From assembly GCF_000010805.1 (NCBI RefSeq), contig NC_012520.1, positions 124,001 through 188,000 of the forward strand: DNA of 64,000 bases. Reading direction: 5' to 3'. Below the pieces are notes generated by a model that saw only the letters and a list, made by a program, of their open reading frames with translations, was not told where the DNA came from and made no database searches. This document shows positions 27,260-38,174 of this stretch, piece by piece; positions within the stretch are counted from its first letter, which is position 1; each line of letters opens with the position of its first letter. The translations under genes and the position numbers were made by a program. The stretch comes from Rhodococcus opacus B4 (lineage in GTDB: Bacteria; Actinomycetota; Actinomycetes; Mycobacteriales; Mycobacteriaceae).

Positions 27260-27541
27260 AGTTATGGCGGACGGCGGGTCCTGTGGCAGCAGGCGTTGCG
27301 TCACGCATTCCCCCACAACACGAATGATCCCAATGGGTACATCGTCGCCGACCGGGGCGGGCGTTTGCACGGCCTCCGTAACCGCGTCTCGCACATGGAG
27401 CCCCTGCTCGGCGTGAACATCACCGCCCGGCACAACGACGCGCTCCGCATACTCGCCGCGATCAGCCCCGAGGTCCGGGACTGCTGCGCGGGCATGAGTA
27501 CGGTCATCGAGATTCGGCGGAAGTGCCCCATCAGGCTCTGA
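27260..27541 (+). pseudogene. Abi-like protein, C-terminal remnant
   Basis: The frame reads YGGRRVLWQQALRHAFPHN, then VADRGGRLHGLRNRVSHMEP and LGVNITARHNDALRILAAIS, to a stop near 27541. The LRNRVSHMEPLL motif (R-N-x-x-x-H-x-E) is characteristic of Abi-like/HEPN-type proteins linked to abortive infection. The N-terminal half was lost at the right border of the neighbouring IS3 remnant. It therefore cannot work as it stands. Confidence 0.6.
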
Positions 27542-27839
27542 CCAGATCGTCTGGCCACGAGCAACGGCGGGCGTTACCGCATCACCAGCAGTGCAGGGGG
27601 GGCAGCGCCGCCGGCAGCTTCTACGGTTACAGCGGCTTCGACGGCGGTGGAGGATATTCCGACTGCGGAAACGGCGGCGGTTGCAACTGAACAACCACGG
27701 GCGTGAGAACTTCCATTCCAGCGCCACCGAACTGAGCGCGGTTCCAGAAGAAACGCCGATTACCGATCTTGGGGAGTCAGAGGTGAGCGTCCCGAATTTC
27801 GCGGATTTTTTTGGGGTTCCATAGACGCTGCGGTCGATA
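27542..27839. other. Unassigned stretch with a short Gly-rich frame
   Basis: A plus-strand frame ends with a Gly/Tyr/Ser-rich tail (FYGYSGFDGGGGYSDCGNGG) at about 27690. Such tails occur on actinobacterial membrane proteins, but nothing upstream in that frame is recognisable, so it is probably a 3' remnant. No promoter or RNA gene is evident. Confidence 0.35.
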
Positions 27840-28021
27840 TGTCGTCGATGGAAGGCCCATCGCCTCCGGGGGACCGCAGGCAGAGCCTCGATGAGATAGG
27901 CCGCCGCCGTCTTCGGATACGCGGGCAACGCCGTGTCGTCGTGACCAGTGCACCAGCTCTCGAAGCGCCGCCACGTCGGCGCAATGGCACGGTGGGCGCG
28001 CTTCCAGCGGGATGTGGACAT
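27840..28021 (-). pseudogene. Tyrosine integrase N-terminal domain remnant
   Basis: About 60 codons resemble the SAM-like core-binding domain of phage-type integrases: TWRRFESWCTGHDDTALPAY, then PKTAAAYLIEAL and a downstream HRRHIDR. No catalytic domain follows; the frame continues into unrelated sequence. Confidence 0.45.
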
Positions 28022-28218
28022 TAGCGGGATGTGGACATTACTGCCCGAGAGGGGCAGCGACCGCCTCCGACATGCCGGCGATTCGCAGGTCCGGACGTGG
28101 CGGTGGAGGTCGGGGTTGACGATGTGTCGCGCGTCTAGATCGCTCGTTCAGATCGTTCTTGCTCGGCTGCTTCGTCCGGCAGCGACCGATCGGGAGTTGA
28201 GATAGCTTCCTGAGTAGG

Positions 28219-28689
28219 TCATGGAGCCTCACCGGGGACGACGTCACCCCAGGCCGCGCGCGAACCTGACTCGCCGATTCGGTAGACCTGCACGATGGTG
28301 CTGGCCGCCACGACGATCGCGAGAATCGCGACGATCCATGTGAGCGGGCGTGACGGTCCCGCCTTTCGTTCGCGGAGGTGTACCGCGGTGATGGCCAGTG
28401 CGATCAGCAGAAGCGCCGCGGAGAAGTAGATCATGGTGTCGCCGCGTTCGGTGTGCGCATCCACGGCAGCAGTGTCAGTAACATTCTTTTCGAGCCATTG
28501 CCCGGCGTCGGTGGTCAGCGGGGTCAAAGCAGTGGTGACGGCCGCGAGCACCAGTGTCGGCCACACCAGTCGATGCCGGGCGGTCGGCCACACGCTGCAC
28601 AACATGACGAGAACCGCTGTCATCGGCGCGAGTACCACCATGAAATGGACGAGCAGTACATGTACGGGTAAACCGTTGACAGTGGACAT
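28219..28689 (-). CDS. DUF2231 family integral membrane protein
   Basis: A 156-aa protein with four predicted membrane spans: HVLLVHFMVVLAPMTAVLVM, WPTLVLAAVTTALTPLTTDA, IYFSAALLLIALAITAVH and LTWIVAILAIVVAASTIVQV. The N-terminal GLPVHVLLVH and the E-R-G-D segment between spans match DUF2231, a family often next to redox or stress genes but without a known activity. ATG 28689 gives the family N-terminus; the longer frame upstream belongs to the decayed NRPS. It seems intact in a region of pseudogenes. Confidence 0.8.
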   Translation of the reverse strand: MSTVNGLPVHVLLVHFMVVLAPMTAVLVMLCSVWPTARHRLVWPTLVLAAVTTALTPLTTDAGQWLEKNVTDTAAVDAHTERGDTMIYFSAALLLIALAITAVHLRERKAGPSRPLTWIVAILAIVVAASTIVQVYRIGESGSRAAWGDVVPGEAP

Positions 28690-28756
28690 GGGCCAATTGT
28701 TCAGATTCGTGCTGAGAAAGCGCTGAAGGTCAGCTGTGGCGGAGGCTGCGGTGTGG

Positions 28757-31700
28757 TCACAGTTCTGACCGTGTGCTGAGGACGGCGCGTAGGCCCTTGT
28801 TGAACAGATCGGTGGAATACACCAGTTTGGCGTCGATACCGTCTGGTGCACCGGTGCCGTCGTGCCGTTCGGTGAAATAGAAATGCGGATCGCATTTCGC
28901 GATGTCGAGCGGACTGGGCGTGATGTCGAAGTGAGTCCGTCGACATCGCGTTCGGCGGGGGCGAAGTTTTCGAGCGAGATCGCGACCTGGAAGAACGGGT
29001 GCAACGACGGTGACCGTGCGGGATCGAGGATCTCCACCAGGCGCTCGAACTGCACATCCGCGTGCGCGAACGCCCGCAACTCGATGTCCCGAGCAACGGG
29101 CCACCAGGTCGTCGAAGGTCGTGGTCGACTCCACCTGTGTGCGCAGGACGACGGTGTTGACGAACATTCCCACGACGTCGTCCAGGCTCGGGTGGCCGTG
29201 TCCGGCGACGGGAGCGCCGATGGCGATGTCGGTGGCGCCGCTCAGCCGGGCAAGTAGTAGCGTCACCGCTGCGTGCAGTGCCGTGAACAGGCCGGTATGG
29301 TGGGTGCGCGCCGCCTCGAGCAGTGCGCCATGGACGGCCGGGGCGATGGCGAAGGGCAGGCGCGCCGCCCCGTAGGACCACTTCTCGGGTCGGGGGCGAT
29401 CACTCGGGAGCGAGAGCGCTCCGGTCAATCCTGGCCAGTTCCTCTGTCCAATAGTCGATTTGGGCATACGCGAGACTTCCGGGGTCATCCTCGCTGTCCG
29501 AGGACAGCCCGCCGCCAGAGGGTGTAGTCCGCGTACTGCACCGGAAGGTCCTGCCACTGCGGCGCCGAGTCGTCCGCCCGCGCGCTGTATGCGAGGACGA
29601 GGTCGCGCGCCAACGGCGCCAACGACCACCCGTCCACGCCGATGTGGTGGAACGTGCAGGCGATCATGTGGTCGTCGGGCCCGAATTCGAAGACCCGAAT
29701 CCGGAGGGGTGGATGAGTTCGGACGTCGAATCCAGCTGTAAGGACCGCCCTGATGTTTCTTCGTCGGCGGGGGTCGGGGACGGCGTCGGCGAGCAGGTGT
29801 TGGTAGGGGCCGGCGGGAGTGTCGGGGTAGATGGTCCGCAGTGGCCGGTGCCGTTCGAGCACATCGGCGACCGCACGTCGAAGAGCGGTGTGGTCGAACG
29901 CGCCGCGAACACGGAGGGTGAACGGAATATTGTAGTGGGCGGGCGCGGTGACGGTTCTGTCGATGAAAGTCTGTGCCGGGGAAAGCGGGAGTCGGTCGGG
30001 CAGGGGTATCGCGCCGAGCCGGTGGCGATCCGTATCGCGCGTCGATTCGCCGATCCGGGTGGCCAGCGCGGCAACCGTGGGCGCGTCGAACACGTCCCGC
30101 CCCCCGAGATCGGTACCCCAGCGATCATTGATCCGGGACACCACTCGGGTCGCGGACAGCGAGTCGCCACCGAGGTCGAAAAACGAGCTGTCGGCACCGA
30201 CCGCGGAGGCACCGAGGACCTGCGAACACGTCGGCGACGGCGTGTTCGGTCGGTGTCTCGGGATCTCGTCGAGACCGTGCGCCGTCCTCGAAGGTGGGAT
30301 AGGGCAGCGACGCACGGTCGAGCTTGCCGGTGGGGGACAGGGGTACCGAGTCCACGAGCATGATTGACGCGGGGACCATGTAATCGGGGAGGAACCGCCG
30401 GACTCGTGCATGGAGCTGCTCGACGTCGAACGTCTCGGGCTCGCGCGGCAATACATACGCGACGAGCACCGGATTCCCGGTGGACCCGCGATGCACCACG
30501 GTGCGGCAAAGGTGATGTCGGGATGGTCCGAAAGAGCCGCGTCGATCTCGCCGAGCTCGATCCGCAGACCTCGGATCTTCACCTGATCGTCGGCCCGGCC
30601 GAGGAACTCGAATTCGCTGTTCGTCGACCAGCGGATGTGGTCTCCGCTGCGGAACATACGCGAGCCCGGTTCGCCGAAGGGGTTCGCGACGAACGTGGCG
30701 GCGGTCAAACCCGGACGTAGGTGGTAGCCGCGGGCGAGACCCGCTCCGCTCAGATGCAATTCGCCGGTGGCGCCGGGGGAGCGGACGCAGATTCCGATCG
30801 AGCACCACGGCGCGCACCCCGCGCATGAGGGGCCGATCGTGACCGGTGACTACGGATCCATCGGGTCGGTCAAGGTGACACTGCACGTGGTTTCGGTGGG
30901 AGACCGTATGCATTTCGCATGTCACGGCCTTGGGCCCAGCGTCGGACCAGCGGGGGCGGGCACGGTTCGCCGCCGACCAGCACCAATTGCAACTCGTCGA
31001 GACCTGCCGGGTCGACGGTCGCCAGGGAGGAAGGGGTAGCCAGCAGATGGGTGATGTGGTGTTCCCACAGGAACTTGGCCAGTTCCCGACCTCCGAAGGC
31101 GGTTGCGGGGGCCACGACCAGGGTGGCGCCGGCATTGGCGGCGGCCAGTATCTCGACCAGGGCGGTGTCGAACGTCGGTGAAGCGAGGTGCAGGAGACGG
31201 GACGCTGTGGAGATACCGTATTTCTCGCGAATCTCTTGAGCGAGGTTCGCCAGTCCGGCGTGGGTGACGACGCACCACCTTCGGGGTGCCGGTGGAACCG
31301 GAGGTGTAGATGACGTAGGCGGGGTGGTCGCGGCGGAGGGAGTGTGTGCGTTCGAGGTCGTGTACGGGTCCGGATCGCTGATCACCGCACAGTTCCTCGG
31401 AGTCGAGCGCAAGCCATTTGAGTGAGTCGGGTAGTCGATCACGTGCCTGCGAGACGGCGAGTCCGATCGCGGCGCCCGAGTCCGCCACGGTGTACGTGAT
31501 GCGATCGGCAGGATGGCAGGGGTCGATCGGAACGAACGCGGCTCCGGACTTGACCACCGCCCAGAGGCCTACCACTGATTCGATCGATCTGGAGTCCGCC
31601 ACCGCGACAAGCGTTTCGGGGCCGGTGCCCCGAGAGATCAGTGCCCGGGCCACCCGGCTGGACCGCCGATCCAGTTCGACATAGGTCAGCGCCCGTTCGT

Positions 31701-33137
31701 CTGCTCGCAACGCCACCGCTTCGGGATACTGCTCGGTGGGCAGTCCGCGGCACCGGATGCGGGCACGAAACCGGTGCGCTCACCCGGAAGGAAGAGGCCG
31801 AGATCCGCGATCGCGGTCGAGGAGTCCGCGGCGGCGAACGTGTCCAGGAACGCGATGAACCATCGATGGTGGGCGCCGAGCTTGTCGTGGCTGTATGCGG
31901 TGGAGTTGCCTTCGAAGTCGATGCGCGGCAACGATCCGATCGATCCCGGGTACACGTTGATCGCCAGTTCCGAGGTCGGCCCGGTGGTCAGGACCTGCAC
32001 CTGTCCGGTCACACCGCCGAAGGAGATCTGCTGTGTGAACATCATCAGGTTGATGACCGGTCCGAACGGCGCCGGATCGGATGGGGCAGACGCGGCTGCG
32101 CCCGAATGGCGGTCGCGTCCGATGTCCTCGCGTCGATACCGCTGGTGGCGGAGGGCGGCGGTCAACGCCGCCTGGGTGGGTTTCATCGCCTCCCCGACCG
32201 TGGACGAGCGGACCCGCCGTCGCCGCAACGGCAGCATATTCGATACTGATCCTGCGGAATTACGCAGTAGAGCACTAGTTCTGGCCGAAACGGGCAGTGA
32301 GAGAAGGATGTTCTCGGCGCCGGTCATGAGGGCGAGGAAGGCGGCGAACGCGGACACGATCACCGCCGCCGAACGGAGCCGCCGCGGTCGACGAGGGCGT
32401 TGCCCCGGGCGGAGACGGCGCCGCTGACCCGGTGTGCCGCTGCGCCGGGTGTGCTGCTGCGCCCGAGAGTCACTGCGTCCGGCAGGTCCGCTGTCTCGCC
32501 AACCCAGAAATCACGATCGCGGCGTCTCTGGTCGGACTGCTGGTAGCGCAGGTCCTCGTCGAGCAGCTGCCCGGGGTGCACCACCGGATGGGCGGGAGCT
32601 TCCCGCTGTTCGAGGGCGGCGACGTACAGTTCGGCGGTCCGGCCGATCAGTGTCATCGCGCCGTATCCGTCGAGGGCGATGTGGTGGGCGCGCGAATACC
32701 AGAAGCAGCGGCTGTCGGTGAGCCGCAGGATGTGTGAGACCACGAGGTGCTCGTCGTACATGTCGAGGGAGATCTTGCGGTCCCGTCGCATCCATTTCAT
32801 GAGCTGCCTCCAGCGGCGCGTCTTCGGCGCTGAGGTCGACGACGGTGACCGATACGTTCGCGGCCGGTGCGACGACGACGGCGTGGGGGTGACCGTCGAC
32901 GTCGACGAGCCGAACGGATCCGGCGCCGAGTTCGCGGTGGGCCCGCTGGTTGGCGGCGGTCAGCAGGTCGAGGTCGACGGAGCCGCGGAGTTCGGTGTAC
33001 TGGGCGATGACGAAGGGCACCTCGGGGGAGAGATGCTGTGCGAACCAGATGGCCTTCTACGCCCCGGTGAGCGGAAGGGTCTCCGGTCGCCCCGGCAGGG
33101 CGCACACCGAGGGCGGCCCATCGATCGACGAGGTCAT
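28757..33137 (-). pseudogene. Non-ribosomal peptide synthetase (C-A-T-C), frameshifted and truncated
   Basis: Domains in order: condensation (start 33137; SRAHHIALDGYGAMTLIGRT active-site motif about 32680, second half to 31740), adenylation (LTYVELDRRSSRVARAL; core A3 AYVIYTSGSTGTPK about 31310; SGDHIRWSTNSEFEFLGRAD and DDQVKIRGLRIELGEIDAAL about 30560), carrier protein (DLGGDSLSATRVVSRI, Ser about 30150), and a second condensation domain (TFHHIGVDGWSLAPLARDL about 29640). It stops near 28757 with no following module. At least six frame changes, plus an amber codon near codon 27 (where family members have Gln before KAIWFAQ/RAIWFAQ-type sequence), show decay. The start overlaps the upstream methyltransferase stop (ATGA). 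Confidence 0.85.
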
Positions 33138-33902
33138 GCCGCTGCCCTCACGACAACGATCTCCTCGGCCCTGTGCACTGGAGTGATCAGACCGCGTACC
33201 TCGAGCATCTGGATGCGCGAGGAGAGAACCGGACCGAACGGGACCTCGGCCCTCGCTGCGATGTCGACGCGCAGCCCCTGTTCTTCGAGGATGTTTGTAT
33301 CATCTCGATTCTCCGCTGAGTGAGGACTGGGCGATCAGCAGTACCCCGTCCGCGTAGAGGACATCCGGTGCCTCGATACAGATCCGGTCGAGCAGTGCCC
33401 GTCCGTTCCGTCCCACGCCCGCTCGCCCCCGCGGCTTGGCAGCTCATCGTTGGGGGCGGGAACGTAGGGAGGATTGGTGACCACCAGGTCGAACCTGTCG
33501 GCGCGGACCGGAGCGGTCAGGTCGCCGCGCGCACGACCCGGATCGACCGGCGATGCATCGCGGCGTTGAGCCGCGTGTTGAGCCTAGCGCGGCGGGAGAG
33601 GTCCACTGCCGTCACCCGGCCGGCGCCCGCCGCGAGGGCCCCCAGGCTCAGTGCCCCCGTTCCGGTGCACAGGTCGAGGACCCGGGAACGGGGTCCGAGT
33701 TTCTGCGATGCGAGTACCTGTGCCAGCAACCAGGTGTCTGCCTGTGGCGGATATACCCCGGGCAGGCGCAACAGCACCGGTACTCCTCGCGATTGCGGCA
33801 GCGGTCATCACCGACTCGTGGACGATCCGGAGTGGTGGCTACACACACGGCCTTTTCGGTCGTGCGGTGCAGCATAAGATCCGCGGTCGTCGAGTCCACC
33901 AA
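33134..33902 (-). pseudogene. HemK2/MTQ2-type class I methyltransferase, frameshifted
   Basis: Pieces show a SAM-binding motif (RVLDLCTGTGALSLGALAAG), the post-I Asp (VTAVDLSRRARLNTRL), the catalytic NPPY box (FDLVVTNPPYVPAPNDELP), then CIEAPDVLYADGVLLIAQSS and a C-terminus GLRVDIAARAEVPFGPVLSS ending VVVRAAA. At least four frame changes separate them. Proteins of this type methylate Gln in release factors or small molecules. Its TGA overlaps the NRPS start by 4 bp, so the two formed one operon and decayed together. Confidence 0.75.
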
Positions 33903-33987
33903 AGGATCGAAACACGGACTTGTCCTCTCGCACTGTGTGCTTGCCCGATCGTTCCCGCCGGGGCTCGGCCGCTGGGGCCAGATGTCC

Positions 33988-34445
33988 TAGGCCGGCAGGC
34001 TTCCGGTCTCGAGGAAAATGACCCGCCGCCGATCTCAGCAGTGTGGTCACAGAATCGTTCGTAGAAGCGGCCGAGCAGAGTGATGTCGACAGCGGCTTGT
34101 ACCCCGTGAGGCCATTGCTCGGCTTGGGTGATCGTTTACTCTCGGCTATGTGCACGGCGAGTCCACCCATGCGTCGTAGGTCGCCGACAGCACGAGGCCG
34201 CCGACCATGACACGCAGATCATGCGCGACGGGCGCCTGCAGCGGGAGCAGCGAGAACGCCCGCTGCTCCCAGGTCGTGGCGTCATTCTCGAGTGCTCCGC
34301 TCGCGTCGATGACACGCTCGGCCAGAGTGAGGTCCGCATCCAGCAGCGCGTTCGTCGCATCCGACACCGCGGTGACGGTCAGCGCGCATGTCGCGGCCAA
34401 GCCACCGGTCAGCCCGTCGATGCTATCCGCGAATCGTGTGCGCAT
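33988..34445 (-). pseudogene. PhoU-like phosphate regulator, internally deleted
   Basis: The N-terminal half is clear (MRTRFADSIDGLTGGLAA; PLQAPVAHDLRVMVGGLVLS), followed one frame over by RMGGLAVHIAE. The text then jumps to the C-terminal helix of the second repeat ([20 protein letters not shown]). About 90 residues between are missing compared with normal PhoU (about 220 aa). PhoU adjusts PhoR/Pst phosphate signalling; this copy is dead and no pst genes are nearby. Confidence 0.78.
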
Positions 34446-34696
34446 CCGCTCACGGTCAGTGGGCACTGTGCGAGCGTCGTCGGGCGTCCCAACATCGTTT
34501 ACCACCTCCACTGCACCGCGTGTGCATCACGCGCAGCGGCGGGTGATGCACCAGTGCCTGCTGCTTTCGCGTGTATGTATTGAGATGGATTGAATCGACG
34601 GTCGTCATCGGGCAGCCGTGTTCCTCTCGTCGCAACGAGCGTCGAACGGGAACAGCGCAACGATCGGTGGGCTGCAGGATATGGATAACGAGGGGA

Positions 34697-35079
34697 CTAT
34701 CCACGCATCTCACGACCCCACTCATGGTCTCCGTCACCGCCTTGGGCGATCAGCACGATGGCCAGGATCGTGTAAAGAATCACCGCCAGAAGGAGTAGAC
34801 CGCCGGCGATCCACAGCGACAGTTGCCCGAGCCGGCGCACCCGGCGGGAGGCGTCCACGGCGCCTTCGACGTCGCCGCTCGCCCACCGTGGATACACATC
34901 GAATGCATGGTTGAAGGCGGAGAAAGCCAGCGGCCAGAAGAACACGAGCGATGCCACGGCCCAACCCGCATTGCTGCTGGGTCTCGGTTCGGCGGGGTCG
35001 TCGGCGCCGCGCTTGGCTGGGGGTTCGTTCGCGGCGCGGCCGGTTCGGCAGGTGTGGATTCTGGTGTCGGCGAGACCAT
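34697..35079 (-). pseudogene. CD225/dispanin family membrane protein, frameshifted
   Basis: Paralogue of the intact gene at 59919-60296. The start MVSPTPESTPAEPA gives a Pro-rich N-terminal arm. The frame is lost around 34990-35030, and the membrane part continues one frame over: SSNAGWAVASLVFFWPLAFS, DVYPRWASGDVEGAVDASRR and LSLWIAGGLLLLAVILYTIL. CD225 proteins have two hydrophobic segments around a cytosolic loop; the bacterial function is unknown. Confidence 0.72.
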
Positions 35080-35370
35080 GATGGACTCAATGTCGGTCGG
35101 GATCTGCCTGACGGTACGGGACCTGTGTTGAGAATTCGCTGAGAAGCCAGCCGATTCCGTTCTAATACCATTGCCGTGCAACAACGTTGCGGAGGTTAGG
35201 ACGTCCTCGGAGGCCGGTGTCCTCATCGGGGATGAGGCGGAGACGAGCTGTCGATGCTCTCGGGTTCGAACGGAGGCCGTATTCCACACGTCGAGGATGC
35301 GTGAGAAAATCGCCCGCTTGCCTGCTGCGGTGGGGTGCAGGGGCCGCGTGAACGGCTGGGAGATGAGCCA

Positions 35371-36132
35371 TCACGACCGTTCGTGGACCGGTTCGCGGTC
35401 TGCCACGGTTTCTTGGTGGCGGATGTGGGTGTAGACGATGAGCGCCAGCAAGATCACGGCGAGCACTGCCGATGAGCCCACCGTCCCCAGCGCCAATCCG
35501 CCTTTGTCGTGCGGCTTGCTGAACAGGTCCCCGACCGTCGCACCGAGCGGGCGGGTCAGCACGAACGCAGCCCAGAAAAGGACAGTGCCGGAGGACGTGG
35601 TGAAGTAGTGGGCGCCGAGGATCAACGCCATCACGGTGCCGATCAGGAGGGCGCCGCCGGCGAAGCCGAGACCGGAACTGTCGGCGAGGAAGTCGCCGAG
35701 CGAGGTGCCGAGGGTGTTGGAGAACAAGATGGCGGTCCAATAGAGCAACTCGCCTCGGAAGGTGCAGATCCGTTCGACATCGAAGGTATCGCCGAACCGA
35801 CTCCAGATGGCGAAGACGCAGGCCAGGCAGGTGATGAGAATGAGTGCGCCCTTGGCGTAGCCGAGTCCGGCGGAGCGGTTGAGGAAGTCGGACATGGTAG
35901 TGCCTGCGGTGCTGGTGGCGACGATCACTGTCCAATACAGGGCGGGATGAAACGTCTTGGCCTTCAGCTGGGTGACGAGGCTGACGAGGAACAGTCCGAT
36001 GAACAACACCGAGGCTGCGGCGTAGCCGATGTTCAGGGTCTGGGCGAGGAGATCACCACCGGTTTCGCCGAGCGTGGTGGCGGCGATCTTCATCACCCAG
36101 AAGATGGCGGTGATCTGGGGGAGTTTCTTCAT
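35371..36132 (-). CDS. COG4705-type multi-span membrane protein
   Basis: A 253-aa integral membrane protein starting MKKLPQITAIFW at ATG 36132 after CTGGAG. It has about eight spans and four repeated G-x-x-x-G-D-like motifs at similar spacing: LGETGGDLLAQT, AGTTMSDFLNRS, LGTSLGDFLADS and LGATVGDLFSKP. Such internal repetition suggests a pseudo-symmetric transporter or channel; no substrate is known to me. It shares most motifs with 60779-61675 and, more distantly, 57899-59188. A CD225 gene accompanies it here and at the second locus. Confidence 0.75.
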   Translation of the reverse strand: MKKLPQITAIFWVMKIAATTLGETGGDLLAQTLNIGYAAASVLFIGLFLVSLVTQLKAKTFHPALYWTVIVATSTAGTTMSDFLNRSAGLGYAKGALILITCLACVFAIWSRFGDTFDVERICTFRGELLYWTAILFSNTLGTSLGDFLADSSGLGFAGGALLIGTVMALILGAHYFTTSSGTVLFWAAFVLTRPLGATVGDLFSKPHDKGGLALGTVGSSAVLAVILLALIVYTHIRHQETVADREPVHERS

Positions 36133-36925
36133 GATTGCTCCAGTCGCTGTGCGCGGCAACGGTCACTGGGACGCTCGCACGATGCGTGGTGCGGCAGCAC
36201 GAGTGCTGGTCATTCATACATCTGCGGTGCCCCCACGGTTCTGTGCTGGTCGGGTGGTGCAGGTCGAACTGGTCGACGCTGGGGTGTCGGCGGGGCTCGC
36301 CGACACGTCCGGGATGGTTGTGCGCGGCTGCGCCGACGGAGTCGCGACGTCGTCGGGTGCGCACCGCATTGATCAGCAGCGGCACCAAGGAGACCACCAC
36401 GACCGCGATCAGGATCACCTCGATGTGGTTGCGCACGATCGGTATCCCGCCGAGAAGGTATCCCAGGACGGGTACGCCCGTACCCCACAGCACACCCCCG
36501 ATGACGTTGTAGGTCACAAAGGTGCGGTAGCGCATGCCGGAGGCTCCCGCCATCACCGGGGCGATGGTCCGGGCGACCGGTACAAATCGCGCGAGGAGGA
36601 CGGTGCGCGGCCCGTAGCGGTCGAAGAAGCGCCGCGACTGCTCGAGCTGCTTCGGTCCCAGCCTCGTCGCGCTGGGACTGTCGAACACCGCCGGTCCCAC
36701 GCGTCGGCCGATGAGGTAACCGACCTGATCGCCCAGGATCGCAGCGACAGGTATGGCGATCACCGGCACCCACAGGGGCGCGAAGGGCTGAAGTTGGGCG
36801 GCGAACACGCCGGCGGTGAACAACAGCGAGTCGCCGGGCAGGAAGAAGCCGACGAGAAGCCCGGATTCGACGAACACTGCGCCGAGAACGCCGAGCAGAC
36901 CGAGGGCGCCCAGCAACGTCGGCAC
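36053..36925 (-). CDS. DedA family membrane protein
   Basis: From GTG 36925, about 205 residues are typical DedA/VTT: VESGLLVGFFLPGDSLLFTA, IAAILGDQVGYLIGRRVGP-type segment, FFDRYGPRTVLLARFVPVAR, APVMAGASGMRYRTF and GYLLGGIPIVRNHIEV. DedA proteins act in the cytoplasmic membrane and are linked to undecaprenyl-phosphate or other lipid flipping. The last 85 residues (after LINAVRTRRRRD) are His/Arg-rich, overlap the next gene by 80 bp and look like out-of-frame read-through, so a frameshift near 36270 is likely and the true stop is probably close to there. Confidence 0.8.
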   Translation of the reverse strand: MPTLLGALGLLGVLGAVFVESGLLVGFFLPGDSLLFTAGVFAAQLQPFAPLWVPVIAIPVAAILGDQVGYLIGRRVGPAVFDSPSATRLGPKQLEQSRRFFDRYGPRTVLLARFVPVARTIAPVMAGASGMRYRTFVTYNVIGGVLWGTGVPVLGYLLGGIPIVRNHIEVILIAVVVVSLVPLLINAVRTRRRRDSVGAAAHNHPGRVGEPRRHPSVDQFDLHHPTSTEPWGHRRCMNDQHSCCRTTHRASVPVTVAAHSDWSNHEETPPDHRHLLGDEDRRHHARRNRW

Positions 36926-37462
36926 ATCCAGGATGCCGATCCCCCAGTGCCATGCTCATGCCGCGGCCCCGTCGTCATCGCGTGGTTGCTGACGGCCATT
37001 CCGGGCGATGACCGGACAGCCAGCAGGCACCGGTCTCGGTTGCCGCGAACGCCGACGCCAACTCCCGTGTCCTCCAGGACTTGCAGTGTCGATGCGCCCG
37101 GGCCCCGGCGACGCTCGCGCGACGGGCTCAGCCATCCGTCGCGGCGAACACCGCTGTGCCTGCGACGAGCAGGGCCAGCGGTAGCACGGTCGTGCTGCAC
37201 CTCGGTGAGCAAGGTCGTGGGCGCCGCCGCGCAGCCTGCCGAACCGGGCGAGTCGGCGTCGAAAGCGCGACGGTGTCAGTGCGTGTCTCACGCCTGCAGT
37301 CTTGGCGCGGGGTGCTGTGGTGACGCTGAGGAAGCCGCACACTCTCAGCCAGTATCGGGTGTGACCTGGAGTTTCGTTCATCGGTGAGCGGTTTCTCGGC
37401 GAGTCCACACTGGGCTGGGGCCACCCTCGCAGTAATAGCCGGCATGAGGGCAGGAGTGGGCC
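36926..37462. other. Unassigned stretch of about 540 bp
   Basis: No recognised gene. A minus-strand frame ending at 37128 contains one hydrophobic stretch (TTVLPLALLVAGTAVFAATD) that could be the signal or membrane segment of a degraded protein, but no domain follows in any frame. Confidence 0.4.
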
Positions 37463-38174
37463 ATGACGTCTACCAAGGACAGGCCGGTTCACCCGCCGAC
37501 CTCGCCGCCACCACGTCGGCGCGCCGGTCGGCGGACAGCGCGCCGGATCGTCGGCGTGGCCGTGACCACCATGGTCCTTGCCGCCGCGATGTCGTATGCC
37601 CAGGCGTTGCTGGCTCCCGGTTACGCGACGTGGCAGGACAAATCCTCCTCGTGGCTGCGCGACCACGGCGCCGCCCCATTACTGAACCTGTACGAGAACT
37701 GGCTCTACACGCGGCATCCGCCGTCGAACGCGCAACCCGACCTGAGTCAGCTCGCCCCCTCGTTGCACGTTCCCGGTGTTCCCGGCCGGGACGCAGCAGC
37801 CGCGACTGGCCCTGCCGCTGCTGCCGCACCCGGCAAACACGCCACCGGTCATGTGGTCACCGGGTCGTGCCGGCCCGGAAGGCACGCCCTTGTCTTATAC
37901 CGCGGTGTTCCAACCCGATGCCGCGCACCGCGGCGTGGTCGCCGGTGCGCGGCAGACCTCTGCGCGCGGGGTGACGCTCATCTGATGGAGGGCACCGAGC
38001 AGCCTTCCAGTTCGCCAAACCCGGCAGACGCTCGGGTGCCGGTGGGTGATGCCGTCGTTGGTTGCCGCGTTCAACTCGGGTTTCAAGCTGAAAGACATTC
38101 GTGGTGGCTTCCATTGGAACGGGATCCTGGTGCGGCCACTGGTCGACGGACAAGCATCGGTGGTCATCGACGAC
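37463..38174 (+). pseudogene. Phosphodiester glycosidase (NAGPA-like) protein, 5' part, frameshifted and split by IS3 copy 2
   Basis: Begins with an Arg-rich start and membrane anchor (RRIVGVAVTTMVLAAAMSYA), then WLRDHGAAPLLNLYENWLYT. After a frame change it reads PLSYTAVFQPDAAHRGVVAG, then another frame gives LVAAFNSGFKLKDIRGGFHW and VRPLVDGQASVVIDD. The AAFNSGF and RGG motifs mark the NAGPA/phosphodiester glycosidase domain of secreted actinobacterial proteins. The IS3 copy 2 starts at 38175 within the DD codons; the sequence continues at 44445 as GGHMTIGQW. Frameshifts precede the insertion, so the gene may already have been decaying. Confidence 0.72.

Noticed and set aside
36053..36310. 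DedA C-terminal extension of 85 residues as a real domain
   Set aside because: It is His/Arg-rich, lies outside the family length and overlaps the next gene; a frameshift near 36270 explains it better.
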